DNA of 64,000 bases. Source: Pontederia crassipes (Eukaryota; Streptophyta; Magnoliopsida; Commelinales; Pontederiaceae). Positions 35,522 to 47,055 of this stretch are shown here, one piece after another; positions within the stretch are counted from its first letter, which is position 1; each line of letters begins with the position of its first letter. The DNA lies in contig CM060186.1 of assembly GCA_030549335.1 (NCBI GenBank), positions 23,427,189 to 23,491,188 on the forward strand, in the 5' to 3' direction. Under the pieces are notes generated by a model that saw only the letters and a program-made list of their open reading frames with translations, was not told the origin of the DNA and ran no database searches. Position numbers and translations under genes: made by a program.

Positions 35522-36682
35522 TATAGAATCCCAAAGGGCACCAAGAGGGGGAGCGGGGAGCGGGGGGGGGGGGGGGGGGGGGGAGGGTGAATTGGTGTTT
35601 AACCAAAAATATCGATTTCACGAAATTCGTAGTGGAAGCAAAAAATCGATTCTTAAAGCTTTTGTAATTCAGATTATAAACACAATATGAACGGGGAGAG
35701 AGAGAGAGAAAATCAAACACAAATATACGCGATGGTTGTTGACGAGGTTCGGCTACACCTTGGCCTACGTCCCCGCTCCGAGACCTCGAGGTTCGGCTAC
35801 ACCAGAGATTCCACTAGCACTTCCTTTGTTCCAAATGGGGTAAGGAAGAAAGCCCTTTACACCAGCACATTTTTCTCCGCTTTGAGAGGCAAGGCAATAT
35901 CTTCTCCTAAGAAGCTAATCTATTTCTCTCGCTCAAGAAGTAAGATTTTGAACCTCTTTTATACAGAAGCTCTCTCTAATTTTTTTGAACAAAAGTGTTT
36001 CTCTCTTTTACAAAACTAAGCTCACAAGAGAAAAAGAGAGAAAGAATGAGAAAGCTATAAAATGAAAACTTCAATAAATAATCTCTACAACTTGAAGCTT
36101 TTCTTTAATGAGTGAATGGGTGCTTTTGTCTCTAGCTTTGGCACTTCTTTTATAGCCTTCAATGTGTGAAAAATTCGTCCAGAAATCATTCCACAAATTC
36201 CTCCTTTAAATTTGACCGTTACTGTTCATTTGACTCGGAGGCCGGTCGACCGCACTTTTGGACCGGTCGACCAGTCTATGTGACCGTTGCGCATTTTCTT
36301 CAATTTTTGCGCTTGATCGATTGATCGGTCCGTCGACCGGTATCAGCTCGACGTCGTTCGGAGCAGGGTCAGTAGTTATCAGTCGACCGACATCTTCTGT
36401 TCGGTCGACCGGCCTTCTTTGCATCGACCGGCCGGTTGACCGACCTGCACTCGTTTGATCATAATTTTCTGCACGGTTATCCAAATTAGATGATCTTGAA
36501 GTCTATGGAAAGCTAATAGAATTATCTACAACTTTGGCTTGATCAGTGACAATCATTTAATCAAAGCATAGTGCATAAAGTTATCCATTTTTTTTAAACT
36601 TATTCAACATTTCAACTTTAATCATTCGAGGTTTGTTTCATCAAAATATAATTTTATATGTCATTAAAACTTTGACCCAAAA
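35522..36682 (-). repeat. Solo LTR of the 11-kb copia-type family
   Basis: Its full length is homologous to the LTRs at 11091 and 14512, in inverse orientation. The left edge tatagaatcccaaagggcac corresponds to the LTR 3' end and the right edge gtcattaaaac...cccaaaa to its start; both terminal TG/CA dinucleotides are mutated. Flanks atgat and attat could be a 5-bp duplication with one mismatch. TATA on the minus strand lies at 36148-36154. The cggtcgacc cluster is at 36240-36440. There is no internal region, so it probably formed by LTR-LTR recombination. Confidence 0.8.
35562..35583. repeat. G22 homopolymer
   Basis: A run of 22 G in the solo LTR where the related LTRs have only a short G/A tract (gaggggaggt). 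Local expansion or an assembly artefact are both possible. Confidence 0.8.
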
Positions 36683-39605
36683 ATTATATAAATAAAATTT
36701 GATACATATTTTTTATTAGAATTGTTAAAATAGAATCGTGATATTAAAAAATTAGTTATGAAGATATATAATGTTGTTTATTTATATTTTAATTTATAAA
36801 TTTATAAATATTTTAGATTTTAATAATATACATTCTAATTTAATTTCACATTTTATGTTAGTTGCATGAAAACAATTAAATAGATTTATAAAAGAAACCA
36901 TGTGCAATTGATTTGGTTGATTCATGATAAAAATATTTCAATGATGAATAATAACATTTTGTCTATAGTTAATAATATTATATGCATACTATTAAAAGAA
37001 TGGATACATGATGATACATGTCACTCCCTCGTGATCTTTTTTTTTGAATTAGTTTTGATATGATGAATAATGAAGTATATTATTAAAATAAACAATGAGA
37101 CGTAATTGTTTCAAAATTAATTATAATTTAAATAAGGGTAATTGGAGTTGTTTAATTTACTCCCACATTTCAAGTTTATAATATGAAAAGAGATGAAATA
37201 GACTATAAAAAAGTGTAGATTTACAAATACAGTAGTTATTTATTTGTATTAAGTAAATCAATATCAATCATTAGAACTTAAGTTAGAGACACGTGATTGA
37301 TAATAAAATAAAAAGTAAATAAGTTTTAATATTTAGGTATATATAAGCTAAATATAATGTTTATATTTCATATTGATATTGTATTAGAAGGAACAAAAAA
37401 TATTCACATATTATAATATATATTGCATATATTTTTTGAGTGATGCATAAAAAATAAAATTACATATTATAATATGAGTTAAATTAGGGTACAATCACAA
37501 TATGAAATTGCATATTTTAAGCAATCAAATTGACATTATTTTGATTTGATGACACAACCAATATGAATCATTGGATCAAAAGTTTTAGTCACACATTCAA
37601 AACTTGCTAAATCTTAAAAAAAGTTTTTAAAGGAGAACACATATCTAATGCAAGAATTTGATTAAGAATAATTTATGACTAATTTATGGACAATATTAAA
37701 ATAAGTTTTAATCAATTATTTATTTTAACTATTAAAATGAATGTTATCAACATTAAATATATAATTTTAGTCATATTAAGATAATGAAGTAACATATTAT
37801 ATTCAAATTAAATATTTTTAATATATTCTTAAATAGAATATTATATATATCTATGTGATTATATATATATATATATATGAAGGAGATATATTACTTATTT
37901 ATTTTCACATTTAAATTTCTTAAATGAAAAAGTAGGGATTTTATTTAAATGAAATGAATTTGGTCTACACATGAGTATTTTTTAAATAAAAATGTTAAAA
38001 TAAACTATAATATTAATTAGATTAGGAAAAAATAATAAATCATATATTATAAAGTTTAACTACTATTTGATGTATATTTTTTTATTAAATTACAATAATA
38101 AATCATAATGGACTAATATCACAATCATATTTCATATTTATATTGTATTATAAAGAATAAAATATATTCAGGGCAATCCAAATGATGAATAAAAAAAAGA
38201 TAAATTTATGTATTAATAACAATCCACATTATATTTGAGAGGAGGAAGGGATAAATGCTAATGACACACACAAAATAATATTTTTAAAATTACTTTTAAA
38301 TTCTATATTATGCATATATATAATGACAACATGAATAAACTAAATATTAATTTATGTAAATATATCATATATTCTTTTAGTTCCTCAAGTAAATATTATC
38401 AAACACTAAAAAGTATAACCAAGGTGAGGATCTGCATGGAATTAACTTATCATCAACTTAAAAATTTTCCATTCGCACTCAAATTAAATATATATTACTT
38501 ATATTTCTTACTAAAATAAATGCTATCAACACCAAATATATACTTTTAGTATCTTAGGTAAAATAGTTAACTTCAATCATTATTTATATCTAATACATAC
38601 ATAACATGCGTATATACACATACCTTAAAGAGAGTTAAAAGTTGGATGGAATCCTATCACGAAGCCATGTAATATGATTTAGATAATTGATTTTTTAAAG
38701 TTAGATCATGTACGATAAAAAAAATAATATTAATTAATTTTTAAGAATGAAAAAAATATAATTGTTTATATAGATTATTGGAAGAAAGTTATAACTATTA
38801 AGTATATATTTTAAAATAAATCATTATAAAATATACTTAATTAATAAGTGAATGCATTGTGGTGGACATTTTCTAAAAAATAATCAACAAAATATAATTA
38901 ACTACAAATTATAAAAAGTTATAAGTAATAAAAGAATTTACATATCATTATCATCTTTGTCATTTCATCATCAATCTCTCTCTATATATTATGCATATAT
39001 AATTAAATGGAAAGATAGAAGTTGACCTATGACACTATTTCATTAAGTCACATATAAGGCTTAAAATATTTAAATAATTTTAAGACTATATAATAATTTA
39101 ATTTATATAAGACATTTTTACATAATAATTTATATAATACATTTTTACATTGTCACATAGAAAATGAAATAGATAAAATAAAAAAGCAAATAATAGACAT
39201 TGTTAAAAATATTAAAATAAATAGTATTTACTAATTCTAAGGTATGATGCTGTTAAAAAAAATATAGATATCAATTGCTATATATATCAAAATAAGAGGG
39301 ATATATAGTTTGAAAGGAGAAGTTAGGTGTTTCTATATTATCAAATGTAAATTAACATAAATAAAATAAAAAATTTAAGTAATAGATGTTAACAAAGTAA
39401 CCAAGTTAAATACGGCAAAGATAGAGTAAAAAAATAAAAATGAAATATAAATGTAATAGATTAAAAAAATAATTTCAAATAAATTTAATTTATTATAACA
39501 TATTTACATATGTAAGTTTCTAACGTGCAAAAATGATTAGATAATCTATAAAATTTATATCAAAATAAAATTTCTTATTTTATAATCAAAATTTTTACAT
39601 ATAAA

Positions 39606-39685
39606 AGTTTTTGTGTCCTCCGCACATCGCGCGGGTCATCATATTAGTTTTTGTGACCTCCGCACATCGCTCAGGTCTTCGAATT
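39606..39685. repeat. 40-bp tandem duplication of the Helitron 3' terminus
   Basis: 39606-39645 and 39646-39685 both read agtttttgtg(t/a)cctccgcac..., each carrying the hairpin region. The second copy has a weakened hairpin (ctcagg). Confidence 0.8.
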
Positions 39686-39790
39686 TAGTCGAGTTGACTC
39701 GGGTCAAAAATTTTCAATTCGTACCCGAAGTCGGATCGAGTTGGATCATCGGGTTCTTAGGTCGGCCCGACCTGTTGAACACCCTGAAAT
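39686..39790. repeat. Right part of the GGGTCGG repeat split by the Helitron
   Basis: gactcgggtcaaaaattttc, tcggatcgagttggatcatc and ttgaacaccctga match the outer part of the copy at 25931-26312 in reverse, including its end. Some of the repeat between is deleted. Confidence 0.6.
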
Positions 39791-40118
39791 GTTAAACATA
39801 CAATTTGAATGGATCCGAGCATAGGAAAAAAGATCGAGCCACTAAAATCTTTTCACGCGTTTCCAACCCTGCCATGCACAATTTTAACGAAGATTTAGCT
39901 CCATCACAGCATGGATCTCAAGAACTTGACTCTCGGAGAGGCTCAGGTTTGTATGCTGCAGAAATTGCTATTCAAGCATTCACATCAACTGAGCAAAAAA
40001 CAGTTCTTGCTGTGAGGGGACGTTCTTGTTGGCAAGGGATTCCACAGCCAAAACTGTCACAGATTCATAGTTTTTTTTACTGAGAGAAAAGTTAAGAACA
40101 CAAAGCATTAGGTTTAGG
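39791..40118 (+). other. Unassigned segment with an open frame
   Basis: A frame is open from 39805 to 40083 but starts at TTG; the first ATG is near 39874. The C-terminal part (GSGLYAAEIAIQAFTS) has coding-like composition and may be an exon remnant. I do not recognise it. Bases 40114-40118 (ttagg) would be the left target site of the gypsy element. Confidence 0.3.
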
Positions 40119-42034
40119 TGTAACGCCCCCGAAATGCATCCCACCACGTGACTGAATACACTCCGGAAATGTTATGGGACATGACATACGTGTACAATAA
40201 TTTGACCAAAATAAGACTTTGACTAGTCAACATAATAAAGGCATAATTGCGGAAGGAAAATAGTTATCATTTGATTTAAAAAGAGATATAGTAAAAATGA
40301 GTGCGGAAGTCTTGACAAGATAACATAACTGAGTCTCAAATAATATAAACAAAAGAGTTTGCATAAGATAATTACAACTCGATGAAAATAGAAAGGAACC
40401 TGAAGAGATTCGATTTCATGTGCAAAGATCACCACGAGCTCGATCTGTCGCCTGTGCCATCATCCTTTTTACTGGGACAGGTTATTACCTGTGACATTGA
40501 ATACACAGGGGAGGTGAACCTCCCTGTGAGCTTTGACGCTCAGTACATAATAATGATATGACATATAAGCAACAATGACATCATAAAGATAATCAAATAA
40601 ACATAATCCTAAATGATAGAGTCATGTAGATATGATTGATACAATAACATCATGATCAAGAGGCATGAACTAGAGTGGCATTACTGATGATAATATGATA
40701 AGTGTAACGAGAATAACATGATCATCATTAAAAGATCATAATATCATTGGACATTGCCCATCATCATAATCATCATCTTTATATTTTTCGTTATGTTACA
40801 CTTATTTTGGAGTATCTTTCAACTCCCTTTAATAGGACCGGTGGAGTATCTTTCGACTCCCTTTTGGCCAGGGCGGAGCATCTCAACGCCTAATATGGGC
40901 CGGTGGAGTATCTTTCGACTCCCTTTTGGCCAGGTTGACCATCGTCAACCAAACATAAGAAGAGCTCTTCCATTTAACATTTTTCATTTTTTATCTTTTT
41001 TTTATTCTATAACTATCTTTGAGGGTTAAGAATAAAAATTTGAAAGGTAATACGATAAGAACATTTGATTTGGAATAAAAGCATATGATGATGAAATTTA
41101 GAGAGGTAAACATTTTAACTTAAATGCCGAGATCATTTGACAATGTGAGAAAATGACCGACCATAAAATTATAGAATAAGAATATATAAATATGTAGAAA
41201 TACATCAGAATATTTATGCGTTGATAAGTAGCGGCAAAAATAGACTTTGTGGATCAGTAGAGAGTATTGTAATAGGGTTACTATAATATACTAATGGAAT
41301 GATTAAGATGTAAAGATGTATTAACATGGGTGTTGTAGCAGGCATGATGGCATGATGAGTACGTATGAATACATTTAAGGGTGTGTGTTGCCTGCTAAAA
41401 GCATTAACTAAATTTATGAAAACATCATTTCAGAGCATTAATTGCACCCATAGTGATGTTTGTATGTGCAAGATGCGTGGAACCATACAAGATAGATATG
41501 ACTATACACGTTGATATGTTCGGCACGAAATACGAATGGATGTCATCTCTATTAATGTGATTAAAGAAAAATATTCATACGAATTGACATCCTGAAATAG
41601 GACATTGGCCATTTTTCACATGGAATAGTATAAATAAGGCAGACTTTAGCACCAGAAATCATCTCATCTGACATCGATCATATCACGATAAGAAAGTAAG
41701 ACAAAATGGTTGCGCATGATGTATTTTTAAAATAATGATCAAAATTTCTTAATAAGCTCTACTGACGATAGAGGATTTTTGTGTACCTTTTGCAAGCGAC
41801 GAACTTGATTTCATTGTTGACGGCCTACATGTCTCCCTCGGTCACGGCGTCTCGGCGCTTCTCTCTCCACCTCTCCTGCCGTGATGCCAAGATGGTAAAA
41901 ATCCTTCAGGTCGGCGTGTAGGTCACCATTATAAGGGCATAGTGGTGCTTCGTGAATGTAGGAGACAGTTACAAACGAGTCCACTTTCTTTTTTTTTCTT
42001 TTTCTTTTTTTTAAGGAAATTCTCGAACGTCACA
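40119..42034 (-). repeat. 3' LTR of the chromovirus
   Basis: 1916 bp, TG...CA on either strand. The minus-strand TATA-like cttataat is near 41928-41936. The block ggtggagtatctttcgactc recurs three times (about 40817-40935). An 8-base PPT-like ttaagggg lies just upstream of its minus-strand start (about 42043-42050). Confidence 0.88.
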
Positions 42035-42068
42035 TTATAAACCCCTTAAAATAAAATTCGTCCTCGAA

Positions 42069-42548
42069 TTATGTATAGTGTAGGAACTTACCAAATAGTC
42101 TGGGAAACTGTTGCCGCATTTCTGACTCGAGTTCCCAAGTCACTTCATCGCCTTGGTGATGACTCCATGCGACTTTAACTAGTGGCACATCTCTATTCTT
42201 GTGACGTTGGACTTTGTATTCTAGGATTCTGTATGGCTGCTCTTCATACGTGAGATCTTCTTTAAGATTAGGCTCCTCATATCTGATAATGTTTGCCTCA
42301 TCATGTTTATACTTTCGGATCATAGATACATGAAAAACATTATGCACTCGTCCATACGATGGGGGTAATGCTAATCTGCATGCCGCTTCTCCGACTAACT
42401 CTAGTACCTCGAACGGACCCACATATCTCAGGCTGAGTTTTCCTTTCTTACTGAATCTCTTGACTCCCTTCGTCAGGGAGACTTTTAGCAGTACCTGATC
42501 GCCTGCACGAAAGATTTGCTCACGTCGGCCTTTATCTGCGTAGGTCTT
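42069..42548 (-). pseudogene. Integrase C-terminus and chromodomain
   Basis: After an in-frame TAG (about 42546) the frame runs through YADKGRREQIF.AGDQVLLKVS, then GPFEVLELVGEAACRLALPP and VHNVFHVSMIRKY. These are the typical gypsy integrase C-terminal blocks. The last 50 residues, PYRILEYKVQRHKNRDVPLV ... WSHHQGDEVTWELE, form a chromodomain. In chromoviruses this module directs integration to heterochromatin through histone marks. The reading frame is intact from about 42545 to the stop near 42069. Confidence 0.88.
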
Positions 42549-43581
42549 CTAGCGAGTCTGTGCTGCTTTCATTCTTTGTTGTATTAACTCCACCTTATTG
42601 GCATACTCCTCAGTCTCCTTTAATTCCTTAGAACTCAGGAACTTTCGTTCACCAACCTCATTCCAACAAGCTGGTGATCGACATGGCTTCCCATACAAGG
42701 CCTCGAATGGAGCCATGCCAATGCTGGAATGATAACTATTATTATAGGCGAACTCGATAAGAGGCAAGTGATCGTCCCAACTGCCATGCCCTCAGCATAT
42801 CTTCTACAGTTTGGATGGTTCTCTCTGACTGACCATCTGTCTGAGGATGAAAGGTCGTACTGTAATTCAGTCTTGTCCCAAAAGCATTCTGTAAACTCCT
42901 CCAAAATCTAGCTGTAAAGCGAGGATCTCGATCTGACACTATGAAAATTGGAATACCATGCAATCTGATAACCTCCTGCACATATATATCCATCAACCTC
43001 TCGATTGACTGTCTCCATTTGATCGGTATGAAGTGTGTAGATTTTGTCAATCGATCGACTACTACCCAAATAGCATCATGTCCTTTCTGTGTGCGGGGTA
43101 GACATGATGTGAAATCCATGGAAATGTCTTCCCATTTCCACCTCGGGATTCCTAAAGAGCTAAGCTTGTCATATGGCCTCTAATGTTCTATCTTCACTTG
43201 TTGGCATACTAGACACGTAGAGACATATTCCGCGATCTCTCACTTCATATCGTGCCACCAGTAATTTCGTTGTACATCCTTGTACATTTTCGTACTGCCT
43301 GGATGGATGGAAAACTCTGACTTATGGCATTCATCCATCACTTCCCTCTTGAGTTCAGCATCACTAGGTACCCACAGACGGTTCCTATATCTGATTCCGC
43401 CATCACCTGATATCTTGAAGTCCTCTGTTTCTTTCTCACACCTACTAATCTTGACATATTCTGCATCCTCTGGTTGTGCCCTGATGATTCTGTCAACCAA
43501 GTTCAGTTGAAGCTGATGCATCATTAATATAGCTCTATTTCTGTCCGGCCTTGGATTCCACATATTGAGTTCTTTAGTCAT
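42549..43581 (-). pseudogene. Integrase zinc-binding and catalytic core
   Basis: The N-terminal zinc-binding part (SIHPGSTKMYKDVQRNYWW and, beyond a TGA at about 43238, CLVCQQVK) precedes a TAG near 43177. The core at 43119-42742 carries the D-D-E residues: VVVDRLTKS, SDRDPRF and, 36 residues after the second Asp, [16 protein letters not shown]. Directly after this last motif a deletion of roughly 20 bases shifts the frame near 42790. The other frame then continues as [15 protein letters not shown] and [12 protein letters not shown] (42767-42549). Confidence 0.88.
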
Positions 43582-43590
43582 CTCAAATAC

Positions 43591-44127
43591 TCAGAGCCTC
43601 ATAAATGCTAATGAGCCTTCCCACTTACGATTCAATGCGTCAGCAACTGTGCTCGTCTTACCTGGATGGTAGTTAATAGCGAACTCATAGTCTTTCAAAA
43701 ACTCCATCCACCTGCATTGCCTCATGTTTAGATATTGCTGAGAGAAGACATACTTTAGACTTTTGTGATCGGTGAACACCTCAAACACCTCTCCGTACAA
43801 ATAGTGTCTCCAGATTTTTAGAGCAAATACCACCGCCGCTAACTCCAAATCATATGTCGGGTAGTTTACCTCGTGCTTCTTCAGTTGTCTTGATGCATAT
43901 GCAATCACCTTACCATGCTGCATTAGTACGCATCCCAATTCTGTACCGCAGGCATCATTATACACCACATACCCACCGCTGCCAGAAGGAATAGTGAGTA
44001 TCGATGCTGTAGTCAATCTCATCTTTAGCTCCTGAAAGCTATCTTCACACTGTCGTGACCAGATAAACTTCTCACCCTTCTTTGTCAGCTTCGTCATTGG
44101 GGAGGCTATCTTCGAGAAGTCCTTTAT
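43591..44127 (-). pseudogene. RNase H domain
   Basis: The sequence [15 protein letters not shown] links RT to RNase H. The domain has [15 protein letters not shown] (first Asp), [20 protein letters not shown] (Glu) and [12 protein letters not shown] (Asp), then [20 protein letters not shown]. It is bounded by a TGA near 44128 on one side and a TGA near 43589 on the other. Confidence 0.88.
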
Positions 44128-44130
44128 GAA

Positions 44131-44898
44131 TCATCTATAGTATCCGGCCAATACGAGAAAACTACGTATCTCGGTCACATTCTTTGGTCGAGCCCAATTT
44201 GTCATTGCTTTTACCTTTGCTGGATCAACAGAAATACCCTTCTTAGAGACAATGTGTCCAAGGAACATAATTTCTTCCAGCCAAAATTTACACTTCGACA
44301 GCTTTGCATAGAGTTTGTGCTGCCTAAGTGTCTCCAATACGATCCTCAGATGCTCCCTATGTTGCTCGGGGTTCTCTGAATAGATCAATATGTCATCAAC
44401 GAAGACGATGATGAATTGATCCAAATAAGGCTTGAACACCCTGTTCATTAGGTCCATGAATGCTGCAGGTGCATTCGTCAACCCAAAAGGCATAACAAAG
44501 AACTCGTAATGCCCATACCTCGACCGGAAAGCAGTCTTTGGAATATCTTCTTCTGCAACTCGTAGTTGGTGATAACCACTCCGCAAGTCAATCTTGGAGA
44601 ACACAGAGGCCTTGGACAATTGATCAAACAAATCATCAATATGTGGCAGCGGGTACTTATTCTTCACTGTGACCTTGTTTAGCATTCTGTAATCTATACA
44701 TAATCTGAGGGATGCATCCTTCTTCTTCACAAAGAGCACTGGTGCACCCCATGGTGACACACTGGGTTGGATAAACCCCTTATCTAAAAGCTCCTGGATT
44801 TGCTTCTTGAGTTCTTGCATTTCAGCTGGAGCCATTCGATATGGAGCTTTGAAGATAGGAGCAGTACCCGGATGAAGGTCGATGCGGAAATCTATCTC
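44131..44898 (-). pseudogene. Reverse transcriptase domain
   Basis: Contains the full gypsy RT order: [75 protein letters not shown] and the catalytic box FVDDILIYS, then [20 protein letters not shown]. The block from 44835 is open to 44131. An in-frame TGA separates it from the protease part (about 44899), and another ends it. Confidence 0.9.
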
Positions 44899-44901
44899 CC
44901 G

Positions 44902-45423
44902 TCATGGTGGCAATCCAGTGACGTCTTCTAGAAAGACGTCAGGAAAGTCTCTAACTATGTCCATCCATCGTGGGTCTGGAACTGGGGCATCTGCTTTCAC
45001 GACACTAGCTAGATAACCTCTGCAGCCTTTATGCAACATCTTTTGTGCCTTCATTGCAGAAATGATCACCTTGCCTTCCTTGCCAGTAGTGCCCTTGACC
45101 GTAGCATTCGGCTTGCCTTGAGTACCAATGATAATCTTCTTTTGCCTGTATACTACTAGAGCATCATGGTATGACAGCCAGTCCATACCAAGTATGACAT
45201 CATAATCTGTCATGAGAATCACGATCAGATCTGCAGAGAAATTCTTGCCATCGATCGTCATTAGTACTTCTGGGATGTACTTCGTAGTGCAGAGAGTACC
45301 CATAGGGGTTGCCACACTCATGGAACATGTCATATCATGCAGATGCAAATTCAAAGCCATAGTACAATCTTGAGAGATGAATGAATGTGATGCACCCGAA
45401 TCAAACAATACTGTGGTAGGCAT
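44902..45423 (-). pseudogene. Aspartic protease domain and RT linker
   Basis: The active-site motif LFDSGASHSFIS lies near the start and the flap/hydrophobic block DYDVILGMDWLSYH follows. The frame ends in DFPDVFLEDVTGLPP, the linker normally leading to RT, where a TGA interrupts it. The preceding gag is in another frame because of a small indel near 45440. Confidence 0.88.
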
Positions 45424-45429
45424 GCCTGC

Positions 45430-46876
45430 TATAGGTAAAGTATCTCAATGACGTCAGCGTCAGTTGGTGTAGTATCCGTTTGCATATTATAAACTTTGCC
45501 TTGCACTAAGGTATTAGCACCTCCAACGCCACGCTGAGCTTGTTCCTCCCTTGCCTTCTTAGGACAGTCACGGATAAAATGTCCCTGCTGACCACAGTGG
45601 ATACAGGCACCTGTTCTTCGTCGGCATTCTCCTGGATGAAACCTCCCACAATGTTGGCAGGTTTTATTATTTTGCTGGGGCTGCTGCGGGGCCTGTCGCT
45701 GTTGAGGCTGAAATCATTTATTCATTAGTCATCTTCATTGCATACTTATAATTATTTATTTATTTTACTTCTCACCTGACGATGAGGTTGCTACTGTTGT
45801 GGTGGCTGGTGTGTGGTGTTGCGAGGCTCATATGGCCTCACACAATTATCACGTCGGTGGTCCCTCCGGTTTGAACGCTTGTCATTCCACCTGTGACGAC
45901 CATGCTCAAAGGTTTGTATAGGGGCCTTCCCTTTTTGTTCTTCCAATTCTCTTAAGTGGTCTCGCTCCATAGTAGTCGCTAGCTCGACTACCTCCTTCAG
46001 ATTTTACAATTTTCCGGATAAGGTCTTGGACCTGATAGTAATGTTTAAACCTTGAGCAAATTGATCTGCCCTCTGCTTCTCACTCATGCGCATGGTATTA
46101 TATTTTTCCAGTTTTATGAACTGGAAGTGGTACTCAGCAACAGTCATCTTCCCCTGACTAAGCTGTAAAAATTTCCGCTGTTTTTTAATGCGATCATGCT
46201 TTGGGAAATAGTGTGCCTCAAACACTTCATAAAAGCTATTCCAGGAAATCACGTTCTGGTTTCCAAACTGAGTTGCTTTGGTACTTCTCCACCAATCAAG
46301 GGCTTCACCAATCAGATGATTAGTGGCATACAAGACCTTTCTGTCCTCGGCACAACGCATCGCGAGGAAAGTCTCTGTCATACTTATGATCCACCTCTCC
46401 GCCTTATCGAAATCACCTGTGTTGTCGAATTGCGGCGGATGCAACCTCAAGAACTCTTGTAAGGTGTCCTGCGGTGGCGCTGGCATGAGTTGCACAATCG
46501 GAGGCTGCATCGGCCAAGGCTGCATCAGCCAAGGCTGCCCTAGTGGAGGCTGCATAGGCAAGAACTGCATATGTGGAGGGTAGCCTGGTGGAGGCTGCAC
46601 TGGTGGAGGCTGGACCGGTGGTGTCTGCGTCAGTGGAGGCTCCTGCACCACTGGAGGCTCCTGCACCGGTGGAGGCTCAACTGGCGGTGTCTGCACTGGT
46701 GGCGGATGGACTGGTGGTGTCTGCGCCGTCGGAGGCTCAACTGGTGGGCGCTGCACCGGTGGAGGTTGTCCAAACTCAATCTCATTTTGATTCATCCCTT
46801 CTTGTTCAACATCGGTTACTCTATCACGACGAGGTCGACCACGACCTCTACTAGTGGTAGTACGTCGTGGAGGCAT
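45430..46876 (-). pseudogene. gag with proline repeats and two zinc knuckles
   Basis: The frame opens MPPRRTTTSRGRGRPRRDRV, followed by tandem PPVQ/PPVE/TPPVQ proline repeats (about 46500-46790), then the capsid-like retrotransposon gag domain: FLRLHPPQFDNTGD, ERWIISMTETFLAM, ALDWWRSTKATQFG, SFYEVFEAHYFP and FLQLSQGKMTVAEY. A TAA at about 46001 and a TAG near 45790 interrupt it. A 68-bp AT-rich insertion with GT...AG borders lies at 45708-45775. Downstream are CQHCGRFHPGEC (a shortened knuckle) and CIHCGQQGHFIRDC (canonical CX2CX4HX4C, about 45564-45605). Confidence 0.85.
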
Positions 46877-47039
46877 CTACAATATTGCACATCATGGAAA
46901 CCTTTAATAAAACATTTAAATCATAAAAATATAACTTTCTTACTTGGTTTAGCATCGGTTGGCGCGACGATATGCTCGTGGCTCTTTGCACATGGATTAC
47001 ATACTTGACATTTCAGAACATAAGAATGTCCTGACTTTA

Positions 47040-47052
47040 GGCTCTGATGCCT
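47040..47052 (-). other. Primer binding site of the chromovirus
   Basis: On the minus strand, aggcatcagagcc starts four bases after the LTR end. It matches the initiator Met-tRNA complement tggtatcagagcc at 11 of 13 positions, a variant usual in this clade. Confidence 0.75.
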
Positions 47053-47055
47053 AAC

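Larger units (their letters stand above)
32466..39647 (+). mobile_element. Non-autonomous Helitron (with internal solo LTR)
   Basis: The 5' end TCTATACATATATAAAAGC, after an A, matches plant Helitron starts. The 3' end has a GC hairpin, ccgcacatcgcgcgg (39620-39634), 13 bases before a terminal TTAG followed by T, close to the CTRR rule. The flanks are two parts of one older repeat, which supports both limits. The interior is about 6 kb of very AT-rich DNA with no Rep/helicase gene. Motifs like the 5' end (ataaaagcagaggtcgaaag) recur at about 32853, 34873 and 34990, suggesting nested or tandem Helitron fragments. A solo LTR is inserted at 35522-36682. Confidence 0.65.

Noticed and set aside
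39805-40083. 92-codon frame as a gene
   Set aside because: It starts at TTG, has no recognised family and is wedged between two transposons; kept only as an unassigned segment.
40223-40435. 70-codon frame, repeated at 47109-47372
   Set aside because: The two copies lie at equivalent positions in the two LTRs; similarity reflects the LTR repeat, not a gene family.
46571-47008. Plus-strand frames rich in Trp/Arg and Val/Ala opposite gag
   Set aside because: They mirror the proline-repeat coding of gag on the minus strand.
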